From Pantoea sp. BAV 3049 (GTDB lineage: Bacteria > Pseudomonadota > Gammaproteobacteria > Enterobacterales > Enterobacteriaceae), in contig NZ_WHOY01000031.1 of NCBI RefSeq assembly GCF_009765445.1, positions 2,144,782 to 2,208,781 on the forward strand: a DNA stretch of 64,000 nt. The letters run 5' to 3'. Numbering within the stretch: position 1 is the first letter of the stretch; every line of letters begins with the position of its first letter. The position numbers and the translations under genes were made by a program. The notes beneath the pieces were generated by a model. It was not told the origin of the DNA. It did not search any database and worked only from the letters and a program-made list of their open reading frames with translations. Positions 31,784 to 41,541 of this stretch are shown piece after piece.

Positions 31784-33120
31784 TGCGTATGCTCCTGTGC
31801 AAGATGGGCAGACTGAAATCCTGAACGTTTAGCGTTGAGTAACAGCATCAGCAGTGCCGAGAGCAGCATGAAGCCTCCCACCACCATCATTGAAACGGTG
31901 TAGCTCCCGGTAGCGTCGTGCAGCATGCCGGTCAGGTAGCCAGCCGAGAATCCGGCGACATTGCCCAGCGTATTGATCAATGCGATGGCTGCCGCAGCGG
32001 AAGCACCGGTCAGGAACTGAGTCGGCAGCGTCCAGAAATTCGGTAAGGCAGCAAAAATCGAGCAGGCGGTGATCGAGATCACGAGGATGGTTGCCATCGG
32101 AGAATCCATGTACAGCGCCAGCGGCACGCTGATTGCTCCGGTCAGCGCCGGTAAGGCGATATGCCAGGTTTTGCAGCCGCGGCGGGCAGCATCCCGTGAC
32201 CAGAAGAACATCACCACGGCGGCGAAAATGTAAGGCACCCCGGTGATCAACCCTTTCTCCACCACGTTGAATGAGGTACCGAACTGCTGCTGGAAACCGG
32301 CAATAATGGTGGGCAGGAAGAAGGCCAGCGCATACAGACCGTAAATAAAGCCGAAATAAATCAGGCACAGCATCCACACGCGGCCATTAAACATCACGCT
32401 GCGCAGGCTCGGATGAGCCGTGTGCTGTTTCTGCTGGCTCTCTTTCTCCAGCTCGCTGGTCAGCCACTCTTTCTCTTCCGCATTCAGCCATTTTGCCTGC
32501 CGCGGGGAGTCTGCCAGGTAGAACCAGGTGACGATGCCGATGATGATCGCCGGTACTGAGACGCCGAGGAACATCACACGCCAGCCCGCCAGACCAAACA
32601 GACCATGCTGTTCAATCAGCGCGGCAGCCAGAGGCGCACCAAATACCACGGTCAGCGGCTGGGCAAGATAGAACAGCGACAGCACCTTGCTACGATGACG
32701 GGCCGGAACCCACATACTCAGAAACAGGATTGCACCAGGGAAGAAGCCCGCTTCGGCCACGCCCAGCAGCATGCGCAGCGTATACAGCCCTTCAACACTG
32801 CTTACCCAGGTAAACAGCAGCGACACAATCCCCCAGCTGACCATGATCCTCGCCAGCCATTTTCTGGCACCGAAACGGTGCAGCGCCAGATTGCTTGGCA
32901 CTTCCAGCAGGATGTACCCGATAAAGAAGATCCCCGATGCCAGGCCAAACTGCGCCGCATGCAGCCCCAGATCTTCCGTCAGGCCATTCGGGCCGGCAAA
33001 AGAGATGGCGGTGCGATCGAGAAAGTTAATAAAGAACATCAGCGCAACAAAAGGCACCAGCCGCAGAGAAACTTTGCGGATGGCCGATTTTTCAACGGCG
33101 AATTCCTGATGAGTGTTCAT
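31780..33120 (-). CDS. MFS transporter, ACS family, probable D-apionate uptake
   Basis: A 446-residue major facilitator of the anion:cation symporter (ACS) family with 12 predicted helices. FINFLDRTAISFAGPNG near residues 34-50 and LRMLLGVAEAGFFPGAILFL near 114-133 are characteristic of the sugar-acid and organic-acid branch. It is the first gene of the minus-strand operon with an AGAGGGGA ribosome site. ACS carriers commonly import sugar acids, which fits D-apionate; related organic acids remain possible. Confidence 0.78.
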   Translation of the reverse strand: MNTHQEFAVEKSAIRKVSLRLVPFVALMFFINFLDRTAISFAGPNGLTEDLGLHAAQFGLASGIFFIGYILLEVPSNLALHRFGARKWLARIMVSWGIVSLLFTWVSSVEGLYTLRMLLGVAEAGFFPGAILFLSMWVPARHRSKVLSLFYLAQPLTVVFGAPLAAALIEQHGLFGLAGWRVMFLGVSVPAIIIGIVTWFYLADSPRQAKWLNAEEKEWLTSELEKESQQKQHTAHPSLRSVMFNGRVWMLCLIYFGFIYGLYALAFFLPTIIAGFQQQFGTSFNVVEKGLITGVPYIFAAVVMFFWSRDAARRGCKTWHIALPALTGAISVPLALYMDSPMATILVISITACSIFAALPNFWTLPTQFLTGASAAAAIALINTLGNVAGFSAGYLTGMLHDATGSYTVSMMVVGGFMLLSALLMLLLNAKRSGFQSAHLAQEHTQ

Positions 33121-33536
33121 AGCGCTTCCCCTCTGACGTTGAGGAGAGAGCGGGTATCTGGTGTGTAGGGCGATGGACCTGGTTGAAGGTGAATTTGACG
33201 CATGGTTTTGAGTCCTCAGTGGGTCTTCTTGTGCATTGCATCAATGCGTGAACATATGAACATTACCTGCAACAATGTTCATTGCCCATCGGGCCGTTCA
33301 AAAACTGTGAGCCACCTCAAAACCTTTCATTTTTCATCCTCAGGCGTATTAAACAGGCAACATGGCGTCAGCAATCACCATACCAGCAGGAAAAAACAGG
33401 GATGATTAAAAAATCAAAAGAACAACACTTGAACATATGAACAAAAGTATGGCAGGCTGGATAACGTTCACCGTCAGTCAGTTTTCCTCATCACAGGAAA
33501 AACCTGCGGCCCCCTCACCAGCAGTTGGAGAAATCT
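33121..33536. promoter_or_regulatory. Divergent control region of the D-apionate cluster
   Basis: A 416-base AT-rich gap between the divergent MFS and derI genes. The 14-base string TGAACATATGAACA is present twice in the same orientation, at 33249-33262 and 33430-33443. At the first copy the overlapping ATGAACATT (33256-33264) has a perfect inverted partner AATGTTCAT at 33274-33282. The second copy overlaps a TTGAAC that could be the derI -35 box. These are good candidates for SorC-family operators. No additional gene is supported. Confidence 0.65.
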
Positions 33537-33995
33537 ATGTCTTCTATCGCGATTGGCGCCGATGATGCGGCACTGGAATTAAAAAACCTGATCAAACAGT
33601 TCCTGCAGGATAAGAATATTGATGTCAGCGACTACAGCAATGACGCCCAGAATGACAAACCGATCTATCCGGACATCGCCTGGACGGTGGCTAATGCGGT
33701 CAAAGATGGCAAGCACCAGCGCGGCATTCTGATCTGCGGTACCGGCATTGGTATGGCAATCGTGGCAAATAAAGTGCCCGGCATCCGTGCGGCACAGTGC
33801 CACGATACCTACTCTGCAGAACGCGCCCGCAAAAGTAACAATGCGCAAATCATGACGCTGGGCGCCCGCGTGATTGGACCGGAGCTGGCTCGCTCCATCG
33901 TGAACAGCTGGTTAAATTCTGAGTTTGAAGGCGGCGGCTCAACGGAAAAAGTGGATAAAATCAGCTACTACGAGCAGGCCGTAAGCGAAAAATAA
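33537..33995 (+). CDS. derI: D-erythrulose-4-phosphate isomerase (RpiB family)
   Basis: A 152-residue RpiB/LacAB-family sugar-phosphate isomerase. The catalytic cysteine is Cys67 in GILICGTGIGMAIVANKV, and the family segment SAERARKSNNAQIMTLGARVIG follows. In the erythrulose route it makes D-erythrose 4-phosphate. I start at the ATG at 33537 because TTGGAG immediately upstream is its ribosome site; a TTG at 33525 would use that same sequence as codons. It is transcribed away from the rest of the cluster and towards talA-tktB. Ribose-5-phosphate isomerase B is the alternative. Confidence 0.8.
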   Translation: MSSIAIGADDAALELKNLIKQFLQDKNIDVSDYSNDAQNDKPIYPDIAWTVANAVKDGKHQRGILICGTGIGMAIVANKVPGIRAAQCHDTYSAERARKSNNAQIMTLGARVIGPELARSIVNSWLNSEFEGGGSTEKVDKISYYEQAVSEK

Positions 33996-34202
33996 AACCA
34001 AAAATGGCGCGCCGTAAGGGGCGCCAGTACGGGTTTCTGCAGAGGTGCTACACTGATGAGTGCGGCATTTTTTCTTTGCGGCAACGGCGGTCATTGGGCT
34101 AACCCATTGCAACAATCAGAGAAAACGCATTCCCATTAAAGGACGTCTGATGCAATGTTTGGCCTGATACGCTATGCATTTTGCACATCAAGGAGCCAAG
34201 AG
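33996..34202 (+). promoter_or_regulatory. derI-talA gap
   Basis: A 207-base gap. A TGGCGC/GCGCCA hairpin at 34005-34026 follows the derI stop but has no T-run, so readthrough into talA is plausible. No gene is supported. The talA ribosome site is AAGGAG at about 34190. Confidence 0.4.
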
Positions 34203-35153
34203 ATGAACCAGCTAGACGCACTGAAACAATACACCACCGTGGTGGCTGACAGTGGCGATATCGAATCCATCCGTAACTACCATCCAGAAGATGCCACCAC
34301 CAACCCGTCTCTGATCCTGAAAGCCTCCGGCCTCGATTCTTACAAGCACCTGATTACCGATGCTGTCGACTATGCCAAAAAACAGGGCGGCAGCAAGGAA
34401 ACCCAGATTATCAATGCCAGCGACAAAGTCGCGGTCAACCTCGGTATGGAAATCCTGAAAAGCGTCCCCGGTCGCGTTTCTACCGAGGTGGATGCGCGCC
34501 TGTCTTTCGACCGCGGCATGTGTGTAACCAAAGCAGAAAAACTGGTCAGAATGTACGAAGATAACGGCATTGACCGTTCACGTATTCTGATCAAACTGGC
34601 TTCGACCTGGGAAGGTATCCGTGCAGCGGAAGAGCTGGAGAAGAACGGGATTAACTGTAACCTGACCCTGCTGTTCTCCTTTGCCCAGGCCCGTGCCTGT
34701 GCGGAAGCAGGCGTGTTCCTGATCTCTCCGTTTGTTGGCCGTATTTTCGACTGGTACAACAACCGTAAACCACTGGACCCGTATGTGGTGGATGAAGATC
34801 CGGGCGTGGTCTCCGTTCGTAACATCTACGAATATTACAAACAGCACCGCTATAACACCGTCATTATGGGTGCCAGCTTCCGTAAAACGGAGCAGATTCT
34901 GGCGCTGGCGGGCTGCGATCGCCTGACTATCTCCCCTAATCTGCTGGAAGAGCTGCAGGCAAGCGATGCGCCGGTTGAGCGTAAACTGACCCCTTCCACG
35001 GAAGCTTTCCATCAGCCGACTCCACTGTCAGAAGCTGAGTTCCGCTGGGAACATAATCAGGATCCGATGGCGGTAGACAAACTGGCCGAAGGTATCCGCC
35101 AGTTCGCCGTTGACCAGCAGAAGCTGGAAGACGTGCTGGCCGCTAAGCTGTAA
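34203..35153 (+). CDS. talA: Transaldolase A
   Basis: A 316-residue class I transaldolase, equal in length to E. coli TalA. It exchanges dihydroxyacetone units between sedoheptulose 7-phosphate/glyceraldehyde 3-phosphate and erythrose 4-phosphate/fructose 6-phosphate. The Schiff-base lysine is Lys131 in [23 protein letters not shown] near 31-41 is also conserved. The ATG at 34203 has a CAAGGAGCC ribosome site; a frame extension to 34155 lacks support. tktB follows after 58 bases, as in E. coli. Confidence 0.97.
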   Translation: MNQLDALKQYTTVVADSGDIESIRNYHPEDATTNPSLILKASGLDSYKHLITDAVDYAKKQGGSKETQIINASDKVAVNLGMEILKSVPGRVSTEVDARLSFDRGMCVTKAEKLVRMYEDNGIDRSRILIKLASTWEGIRAAEELEKNGINCNLTLLFSFAQARACAEAGVFLISPFVGRIFDWYNNRKPLDPYVVDEDPGVVSVRNIYEYYKQHRYNTVIMGASFRKTEQILALAGCDRLTISPNLLEELQASDAPVERKLTPSTEAFHQPTPLSEAEFRWEHNQDPMAVDKLAEGIRQFAVDQQKLEDVLAAKL

Positions 35154-35211
35154 CCCACTTCATTAGGGGCAGGCCGCGGTCTGCCCTCCCCCCAATTGCA
35201 GGGAGAAAAAC

Positions 35212-37212
35212 ATGTCTTCACGTAGAGAACTGGCTAATGCAATCCGTGCGCTGAGTATGGATGCCGTGCAGAAAGCTAATTCCGGTCATCCGGGTGCCCC
35301 AATGGGCATGGCTGATATTGCAGAAGTGCTGTGGCGCGAGTTTTTGCATCACAACCCGACCAATCCTGCCTGGGCCGACCGTGACCGCTTTATCCTCTCC
35401 AATGGTCACGGTTCCATGCTGCTATACAGCCTGCTGCACCTGACCGGTTACGACCTGCCGATGTCCGAGTTGAAAAACTTCCGTCAGCTTCATTCCAAAA
35501 CCCCGGGTCACCCGGAAATCGGCTACACGCCAGGCGTGGAAACCACCACCGGCCCACTGGGCCAGGGTCTGGCTAACGCCGTGGGCCTTGCCATTGCCGA
35601 ACGCACGCTGGGTGCGCAGTTTAACCGTCCTGACCATGAGATTGTCGATCACCACACTTATGTGTTTATGGGTGATGGCTGTCTGATGGAAGGGATCTCG
35701 CATGAGGTGTGCTCGCTGGCCGGTACACTGGGTCTCGGCAAGCTGATTGGGTTCTACGACCACAACGGTATTTCTATTGATGGTGAAGTGGAAGGCTGGT
35801 TTACAGACGATACTGCCAAACGCTTCGAAGCCTATCACTGGCATGTGATCCGCGACATCGACGGTCACAACCCGGACGCGATCAGCAAAGCGATTAAAGA
35901 AGCACAGAGCGTGACCGACAAGCCTTCACTGCTGATCTGCAAAACCATCATCGGCTTCGGTTCACCAAACAAAGCCGGTAAAGAAGAAGCGCACGGCGCT
36001 GCGCTGGGGGCGGAAGAAGTCGCCCTGACCCGCAAACAGCTGGGCTGGAACTATCCGGCGTTTGAAATCCCGAAAGAGATTTATGCTCAGTGGGATGCTA
36101 AAGAAGCGGGTGAGAAATACGAGAAATCCTGGAACGATAAGTTCTCAGCCTATAAAGCAGCCCATCCGGAACTGGCGAAAGAGTTTGCCCGTCGTATGGA
36201 CGGCGGTATGCCGGATAACTGGCAACAGGAAACGCAGAAATTTATCGAGCATCTGCAGGCCAATCCGCAGAAAATTGCCAGCCGTAAAGCCTCACAGAAC
36301 ACGCTGGAAGCCTGGGGCAAAAGCCTGCCTGAATTCCTTGGTGGTTCCGCTGACCTGGCGCCCAGCAACCTCACGATCTGGTCTGGCTCCAAACCGCTGA
36401 ACGAAGATATAGCCGGTAACTATATTCACTACGGCGTGCGCGAGTTTGGGATGACGGCAATTGCTAACGGCATTGCCCACCATGGCGGCTTTATTCCTTA
36501 CACCGCGACCTTCCTGATGTTCGTGGAATATGCCCGTAACGCGGTGCGTATGGCAGCGCTGATGAAGGCTCGTCAGGTTCTGGTCTATACCCATGACTCT
36601 ATCGGACTGGGCGAAGATGGCCCGACTCACCAGCCGGTTGAACAGCTTGCCAGCCTGCGCGTCACGCCAAATATGAGTGTCTGGCGTCCCTGTGACCAGG
36701 TAGAGACCGCTGTGGCCTGGAAACATGCGATTGAGCGTCATCACGGCCCGACCGCGCTGATCCTTTCCCGTCAGAACCTGGCGCAGCCAGAGCGCAGCAA
36801 AGAGCAGCTGGAGAACATCTCCCGCGGAGCATACGTGCTGAAAGATTCTCAGGGCACGCCGGATGTAATCCTGATTGCCACCGGTTCCGAGCTGGAAATT
36901 ACTCTGGGCGCGGCAGAGAAGCTGACTGCCAGCGGGCACAAAGTGCGCGTGGTTTCGATGCCTTCAACCGATATATTTGATAAGCAGGATGTGGGCTACC
37001 GTGAATCAGTGCTGCCTTCAACGGTCACCGCGCGCGTCGCGGTGGAAGCGGGCATTGCCGATTACTGGTTCAAATATGTTGGCCTGAACGGCTCGATCGT
37101 CGGCATGACCACCTTTGGTGAATCTGCCCCGGCCGATAAGTTGTTTAACGAGTTTGGCTTCACGGTGGAGAACATCGTCAGCCATGCTGAGAAGCTGATT
37201 AAGCCTCACTGA
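35212..37212 (+). CDS. tktB: Transketolase B
   Basis: A 666-residue thiamine-diphosphate enzyme (E. coli TktB is 667). The TPP motif begins at [20 protein letters not shown] near residues 154-173 and ends in [11 protein letters not shown]. The central catalytic Glu region is [20 protein letters not shown] near 405-424, and [20 protein letters not shown] lies near 463-482. It is co-oriented with talA, forming the non-oxidative pentose phosphate pair, and ends in a strong terminator. Confidence 0.97.
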   Translation: MSSRRELANAIRALSMDAVQKANSGHPGAPMGMADIAEVLWREFLHHNPTNPAWADRDRFILSNGHGSMLLYSLLHLTGYDLPMSELKNFRQLHSKTPGHPEIGYTPGVETTTGPLGQGLANAVGLAIAERTLGAQFNRPDHEIVDHHTYVFMGDGCLMEGISHEVCSLAGTLGLGKLIGFYDHNGISIDGEVEGWFTDDTAKRFEAYHWHVIRDIDGHNPDAISKAIKEAQSVTDKPSLLICKTIIGFGSPNKAGKEEAHGAALGAEEVALTRKQLGWNYPAFEIPKEIYAQWDAKEAGEKYEKSWNDKFSAYKAAHPELAKEFARRMDGGMPDNWQQETQKFIEHLQANPQKIASRKASQNTLEAWGKSLPEFLGGSADLAPSNLTIWSGSKPLNEDIAGNYIHYGVREFGMTAIANGIAHHGGFIPYTATFLMFVEYARNAVRMAALMKARQVLVYTHDSIGLGEDGPTHQPVEQLASLRVTPNMSVWRPCDQVETAVAWKHAIERHHGPTALILSRQNLAQPERSKEQLENISRGAYVLKDSQGTPDVILIATGSELEITLGAAEKLTASGHKVRVVSMPSTDIFDKQDVGYRESVLPSTVTARVAVEAGIADYWFKYVGLNGSIVGMTTFGESAPADKLFNEFGFTVENIVSHAEKLIKPH

Positions 37213-37231
37213 GCCAGCACTCAGTAACAGC

Positions 37232-37258
37232 AAGCCCGGCAATTGCCGGGCTTTTTTT
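37232..37258 (+). terminator. talA-tktB terminator
   Basis: AAGCCCGGCAA/TTGCCGGGCTT is a fully self-complementary 22-base hairpin followed by T residues to 37258, 20 bases after the tktB stop. Confidence 0.93.
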
Positions 37259-37312
37259 ATGTCATTCATTTTACTAAAACAACATTCAATATGAGGAGAG
37301 AACCCTGTTCAT

Positions 37313-38410
37313 TCAGGGCGTCATCTCGACATTGCCTGCGGGCTGCGACCCGGTGGTATGGCTGGTCCACAATATTGGCCAGTCATCGCTGCCATGCCAG
37401 GCGTCACAAGTCTGTTCCTGGGCGTATTCCGCAAGTACAAATTCACGGCCGTTATACTGCCAGCGTGTAGCCACGCCACAATCGCCTAATCCTCTGTCCT
37501 TACTAAAGGTCAGCAGTTCGCTCTTGTCCGGATCATAGTCGGCGTTGACCAGCTCCATCTGCTTTTCACTGCGGCCCGTCGGCACAAACGGCAGCGTCAG
37601 GGTGATTCCTTTCGCCACGTATGGCTGAGTGCGGGTGACTTCAAACGCCAGATCGATAACGTTGTACGCCCCCATCTCGCAACTCACCAGCAGCAACGCT
37701 TTTTCATCACTGAGCGGCGATACGCTGACTTCACGCCGCTGGGGATCAAGCGAACACTCATCGGTATTCACTCGCCATGTGCCAAAGTCAATCAGTCCGG
37801 TGGTTTCATCGCGGGTCAGGGGCAGCGGTGGACGGCGCGGGGGAATAATCTCTGGTGCCGCTGGCTCAGGCGGTACATCGCTGGTTACCCGGCTACCTCG
37901 TTTGATCCACGCGCTCATGCCGTTCACCCGACCCTGAATATCATCCATCAGCAACAGCGCGGCTTTCAGGCCATGCAGTGAAATGGTCGCGTCAGGGCGA
38001 TAAAGCAGCTGAATGTTATCGGCGTCCATCACCTGAGCCAGAAACTCGTCGATGGAGATCATATGAGCGGTGGTCAGATTATGCGGTTCCACATCCCAGT
38101 GTTTGAGATCCGGTTTCAGTCGCTGCCCATCCAGCAGCAGGTTCTCCTTCAGCGGGGCTCCGCTCAGCTCTCCCGTATAGCGGTTACCGTACTCGATACG
38201 CAGCAGCGGACGGTCATTGCTTCCGGCGTGACGGCTGACCGTCATCACCAGACCATTATTCCCGGGAAAGTTACGCGCCACGCAATAGTTCTGGTTGTTA
38301 CAGGTAATTTGCCAGTCAGAAAAGGTCTTTTGCAACGGCTCAGCGTGCAGCGATACGGCAAAGATCAACAACGCAAAAGGGTATTTCGTCCAGTAAGGCA
38401 TTGATAACAT
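37313..38410 (-). CDS. ypfG: DUF1176 family exported protein YpfG
   Basis: A 365-residue protein of the DUF1176 family, syntenic with E. coli ypfG. A short signal peptide ends after LLIFAVSLHA. The mature part has two similar halves typical of the family, with paired cysteines (WQITCNNQNYCVARNF near 32-47, and GDCGVATRW with EQTCDAWHG near the C-terminus). The function is unknown; it is presumably periplasmic. The start may be the ATG at 38410 or three codons later. It is convergent with tktB. Confidence 0.82.
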   Translation of the reverse strand: MLSMPYWTKYPFALLIFAVSLHAEPLQKTFSDWQITCNNQNYCVARNFPGNNGLVMTVSRHAGSNDRPLLRIEYGNRYTGELSGAPLKENLLLDGQRLKPDLKHWDVEPHNLTTAHMISIDEFLAQVMDADNIQLLYRPDATISLHGLKAALLLMDDIQGRVNGMSAWIKRGSRVTSDVPPEPAAPEIIPPRRPPLPLTRDETTGLIDFGTWRVNTDECSLDPQRREVSVSPLSDEKALLLVSCEMGAYNVIDLAFEVTRTQPYVAKGITLTLPFVPTGRSEKQMELVNADYDPDKSELLTFSKDRGLGDCGVATRWQYNGREFVLAEYAQEQTCDAWHGSDDWPILWTSHTTGSQPAGNVEMTP

Positions 38411-38619
38411 GGGCCCCGGTGATAAGAAGCGGTAAGCATAGCGTATTGGCTGCTCGCCGACAGCACTTTATCAGAAAACCCGGCGCAACCGCGCATTATT
38501 GCACTAAATAATGCTTAGCCAGTAGCTGATATGAGCAATTACGCGATAACATCACTATGCCCACCGGGGGGATTCTGCTCAATCGGATTAGTCGGACACA
38601 TGGCTGGTTTTCAGGCCTT

Positions 38620-39201
38620 TTAGCGCTGTTTCAGCCAGCCTTCAATCAGCGCATGCTGCAATAACATGACCGTTTTGCCGTCCCTGATGCGCCCATCTTT
38701 CACCATCGCCCACGCCAGCGGAAAAGGGATTTCCATTACATCAATATCTTCATCATCCACACCACCGCCCGCATTGGCGTGCAATGATTCGTTATATTCT
38801 GCTGCGAAGAAGTGCACCACCTCGGTCACCCCGCCCGGCGACATATACATCTCATAAATTTTCACCACCTCGCCGACCTGATAGCCGGTCTCTTCAACCG
38901 CCTCTTTGCGGATGCAGTCCTCCGGCGAGTCGTCGTCCAGCAACCCGGCACAGGCCTCAATCAGCATCCCGCTCTCATTGCCGTTCACATAAGTGGCGAT
39001 GCGGAACTGACGGGTGAGGATCACACTATTTTTTTCGCGGTTATACAGCAGGATAGTGGCACCATCACCGCGATCGTAGACTTCGCGCTTGTGGCGGATA
39101 GTTGAGCCATCTTTGGCGGTGAGATCGTAGGTGAAATTACGCAGAACGAACCAGTTTTCTGACAGAAGTTTGTTCTTAATCACTTCGATTTTGGCTGACA
39201 T
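38620..39201 (-). CDS. nudK: GDP-mannose pyrophosphatase NudK
   Basis: A 193-residue Nudix hydrolase close to E. coli NudK (191 residues). The Nudix box G-x5-E-x7-REUxEExGU appears as [20 protein letters not shown] then GYQVGEV, near residues 86-112. It hydrolyses GDP-mannose to mannose 1-phosphate and [20 protein letters not shown] near 144-160 is conserved. It lies between ypfG and an accessory operon. Confidence 0.92.
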   Translation of the reverse strand: MSAKIEVIKNKLLSENWFVLRNFTYDLTAKDGSTIRHKREVYDRGDGATILLYNREKNSVILTRQFRIATYVNGNESGMLIEACAGLLDDDSPEDCIRKEAVEETGYQVGEVVKIYEMYMSPGGVTEVVHFFAAEYNESLHANAGGGVDDEDIDVMEIPFPLAWAMVKDGRIRDGKTVMLLQHALIEGWLKQR

Positions 39202-39264
39202 ACAGGCTCCGTTGCATTTTTCTGGAGCCTGTCATCATAAAGCCCGGGCAGGGAGAAAACTATC

Positions 39265-40593
39265 CTAAACGGGGCCTTGCTGCTCTCCGCTCCAGCGAAC
39301 AATTGCCAGCGCAATCGCAACGGTGCAGGCCACCAGATCCGCCACCGGCACATGCTCGTTCGGCTGGTGACAAAGCGCCGGATCGCCCGGACCAAAATTG
39401 ACCGTTGGCGTGCCGAATAACCCCGGCAAACCTATATCACTGTGCGCGCCAAAACCGACCAGTGCAGGTTTCATCGCCGCTTCCGCCATCGCCTGCTGAA
39501 AGGTGGTGACAAAGGGATGGTCGGCGGGCACTTCCGCGCAGTCTGCGTCGAGGATCCACTCAATCCGCGCCGGATGTACCCGCAGCCACGGATCGACTTC
39601 GCACACTTTCGCCACAAACTCTTCCAGCTCTCGCTTAACGTGACCGCCCAAACCAAACTCATCCTTCTCATGCGGCAGATATTGCACATCGATGATGATC
39701 TCCGCGCGACCGGCCAGCGAAGCAGGATGCTCACCCGCGTTCAGCTGAGTGACGATAATCTGATTAGGCAGATTCATCAGTGGATGGTTTTTACGGCGAT
39801 CGTACTGCCAGCGACGATTAAGGATATCGATAGCATCCAGCATCTGGCGACAGAGCACAATCGCATCCACCGGCCCGCTGGTGTCCCATGAGTTTGGCGT
39901 CAGCTCGGCGTGGCCGCCAATGCCTTCCAGCACGATTTTGCCCCACAGCACACCGTGACAGATTGGGGCAATACGATTGGCGGTTGGCTCGGTCATGATC
40001 CCGGCATCGGCTTTAAACCCGCGATCGACCATCGCCAGTGACCCCATACCGCCGATCTCCTCGTCTACCACGGTGGTAAAGACCACATCGCCAGCCAGCG
40101 GGATATTCAGCTCTTTCAGGAAAGTCAGCGCCATCAGCATACAGGTCACGCCACCTTTCATGTCTACCGAACCACGGCCATAAACAGCCCCCTCTTTCAC
40201 TACCGGCATAAAGGGATCGGTCTGCCAGTGCTCAGGCGCGCCGGGAGGCACCACATCCACATGACCATTCAACATCATCGACCGTCCGCCACCACTGCCC
40301 TTCAGCACGCCGCCAAGGTTTGGTCGTCCCTCAAAAGTGCGGCCCTTGTGCGCCCCTGGTCGCCCCTGATATTTCTCGTACAACGCCGGGCCATTCGGAT
40401 CCCAGAGATCGGTTTCCATGCCCAGCTCATGCAGTCGCTGCTGCAGGTAGAGCTGACAGTCCCGCTCACCCGGGCCGGCCTGGCGGGGATCGGCTTTTAC
40501 TATCGATGGGAAGGTGATCAGGTCACATAAGGTTTGCACCAGGCGATCGGTATTGGCCTGCACGTGACTGGCTATTTGATCCGCTAAAGTCAT
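39265..40593 (-). CDS. M20 family deacylase/peptidase (ArgE/DapE type)
   Basis: A 442-residue metallohydrolase of the M20 family. Metal and catalytic motifs are present: MLNGHVDVVPPG near 107-118, YGRGSVDMKGGV near 139-150, VVDEEIGGMGS near 171-181 and a late HQPNEHVPV near 415-423. Members remove acyl groups from amino acids or cleave small peptides. It is the last gene of the ABC operon, three bases after a permease, so the imported compound probably carries an amide- or ester-linked group removed here. The exact substrate cannot be read. It is not ArgE or DapE itself; a true dapE is at 53256. Confidence 0.8.
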   Translation of the reverse strand: MTLADQIASHVQANTDRLVQTLCDLITFPSIVKADPRQAGPGERDCQLYLQQRLHELGMETDLWDPNGPALYEKYQGRPGAHKGRTFEGRPNLGGVLKGSGGGRSMMLNGHVDVVPPGAPEHWQTDPFMPVVKEGAVYGRGSVDMKGGVTCMLMALTFLKELNIPLAGDVVFTTVVDEEIGGMGSLAMVDRGFKADAGIMTEPTANRIAPICHGVLWGKIVLEGIGGHAELTPNSWDTSGPVDAIVLCRQMLDAIDILNRRWQYDRRKNHPLMNLPNQIIVTQLNAGEHPASLAGRAEIIIDVQYLPHEKDEFGLGGHVKRELEEFVAKVCEVDPWLRVHPARIEWILDADCAEVPADHPFVTTFQQAMAEAAMKPALVGFGAHSDIGLPGLFGTPTVNFGPGDPALCHQPNEHVPVADLVACTVAIALAIVRWSGEQQGPV

Positions 40594-40596
40594 AAC

Positions 40597-41541
40597 TTAT
40601 CTCCGGTTAGAGGAAAAGCGATCGGCCAGCAGCACGGCGATCAGCAACAACCCGACCACGCCTATCTGCCAGACGGTATTGATGCCGAACTGCAGCATGC
40701 TGGTTTTTATCGCCACCAGCAGCAGCGTGGCGGCAAACACCCCCACCACGCCGCCCCGGCCACCAAAGATCGCCATACCACCCAGCAGTGCCGCAGTCAG
40801 GGACTCCAGTTCAAGGTTAACGCCGACGTTTGGCCGGGCGCTGCCCAGCCAGGCCAGAGTGATAAATCCGGCGCACCCTGCCAGCGCACCGCACAGGCCG
40901 TAAATCAGCAACCGCAGACGACCAACAGGAATGCCAACCAATCTGGCGGAGCGCTCGTTGAAGCCCATCGCGTAGACCCATCGGCCCCAACTGGTGAAAT
41001 GCAGGATGACCCAGGCGATAACAAAAGCAGGAATAACGCAGTACAGAAAAGGCAGAGGGAACGCTGCAAACACACCCCGGCCCCAGGGCAGGATCTCACG
41101 AGGGACGCCGGATTGCGCCGCGCCACCGGTCAGCGCCAGCGCCAGACCCGAATAAGTGTAGAAAGTACCAAGGGTAACGATAAGCGGCCAGATCTTCAGT
41201 CGGGCAATCAGCAGTCCGTTAAAAAGACCGAGCAGGAAACCGCACAGCAGGCAAATCAGCGGTAACAGCAGCGGTGGCATCCCGGCGTGCAGCGCCAGCA
41301 TTCCGGCCACCGCTGACAGCGAGACATTGCCGCCAACGGAAAGATCGATCCCTGCCCCCCCCGCGAGCACCACCAGAGCCTGGCCCAGCGCCACCAGCGC
41401 CAGCACCGTGGCAAACTGTAAAATGGTGGTCAGAGTTATGGGATCGAACAGGGTGGGCTGTAAAACCGCCACGATCAGCGCCAGCAGACACCACAGCAGG
41501 ACCAGCAGGCAGGTCACCAGATGCTTGCGTAAAAAACTCAT
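40597..41541 (-). CDS. CUT2-type ABC transporter permease (second)
   Basis: A 314-residue permease of the ribose/xylose branched family (BPD_transp_2) with eight to ten hydrophobic segments. LAGGAGIDLSVGGNVSLSAV near 60-79 and LIVTLGTFYTYSGLALALTGG near 120-140 are the family signatures, and EGLTAALLGG-like ELESLTAALLGGMAIFGGRG is near 247-266. It overlaps the first permease gene by four bases (ATGA). It forms a probable heterodimer with that permease. Confidence 0.85.
   Translation of the reverse strand: MSFLRKHLVTCLLVLLWCLLALIVAVLQPTLFDPITLTTILQFATVLALVALGQALVVLAGGAGIDLSVGGNVSLSAVAGMLALHAGMPPLLLPLICLLCGFLLGLFNGLLIARLKIWPLIVTLGTFYTYSGLALALTGGAAQSGVPREILPWGRGVFAAFPLPFLYCVIPAFVIAWVILHFTSWGRWVYAMGFNERSARLVGIPVGRLRLLIYGLCGALAGCAGFITLAWLGSARPNVGVNLELESLTAALLGGMAIFGGRGGVVGVFAATLLLVAIKTSMLQFGINTVWQIGVVGLLLIAVLLADRFSSNRR

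Noticed and set aside
26454..33995. Erythritol or threitol catabolic operon
   Set aside because: The kinase, TPI-like and RpiB-like genes also occur there, but no polyol dehydrogenase or erythritol kinase is present, whereas PGDH_C dehydrogenase plus xylose isomerase-like protein fits the D-apionate route.
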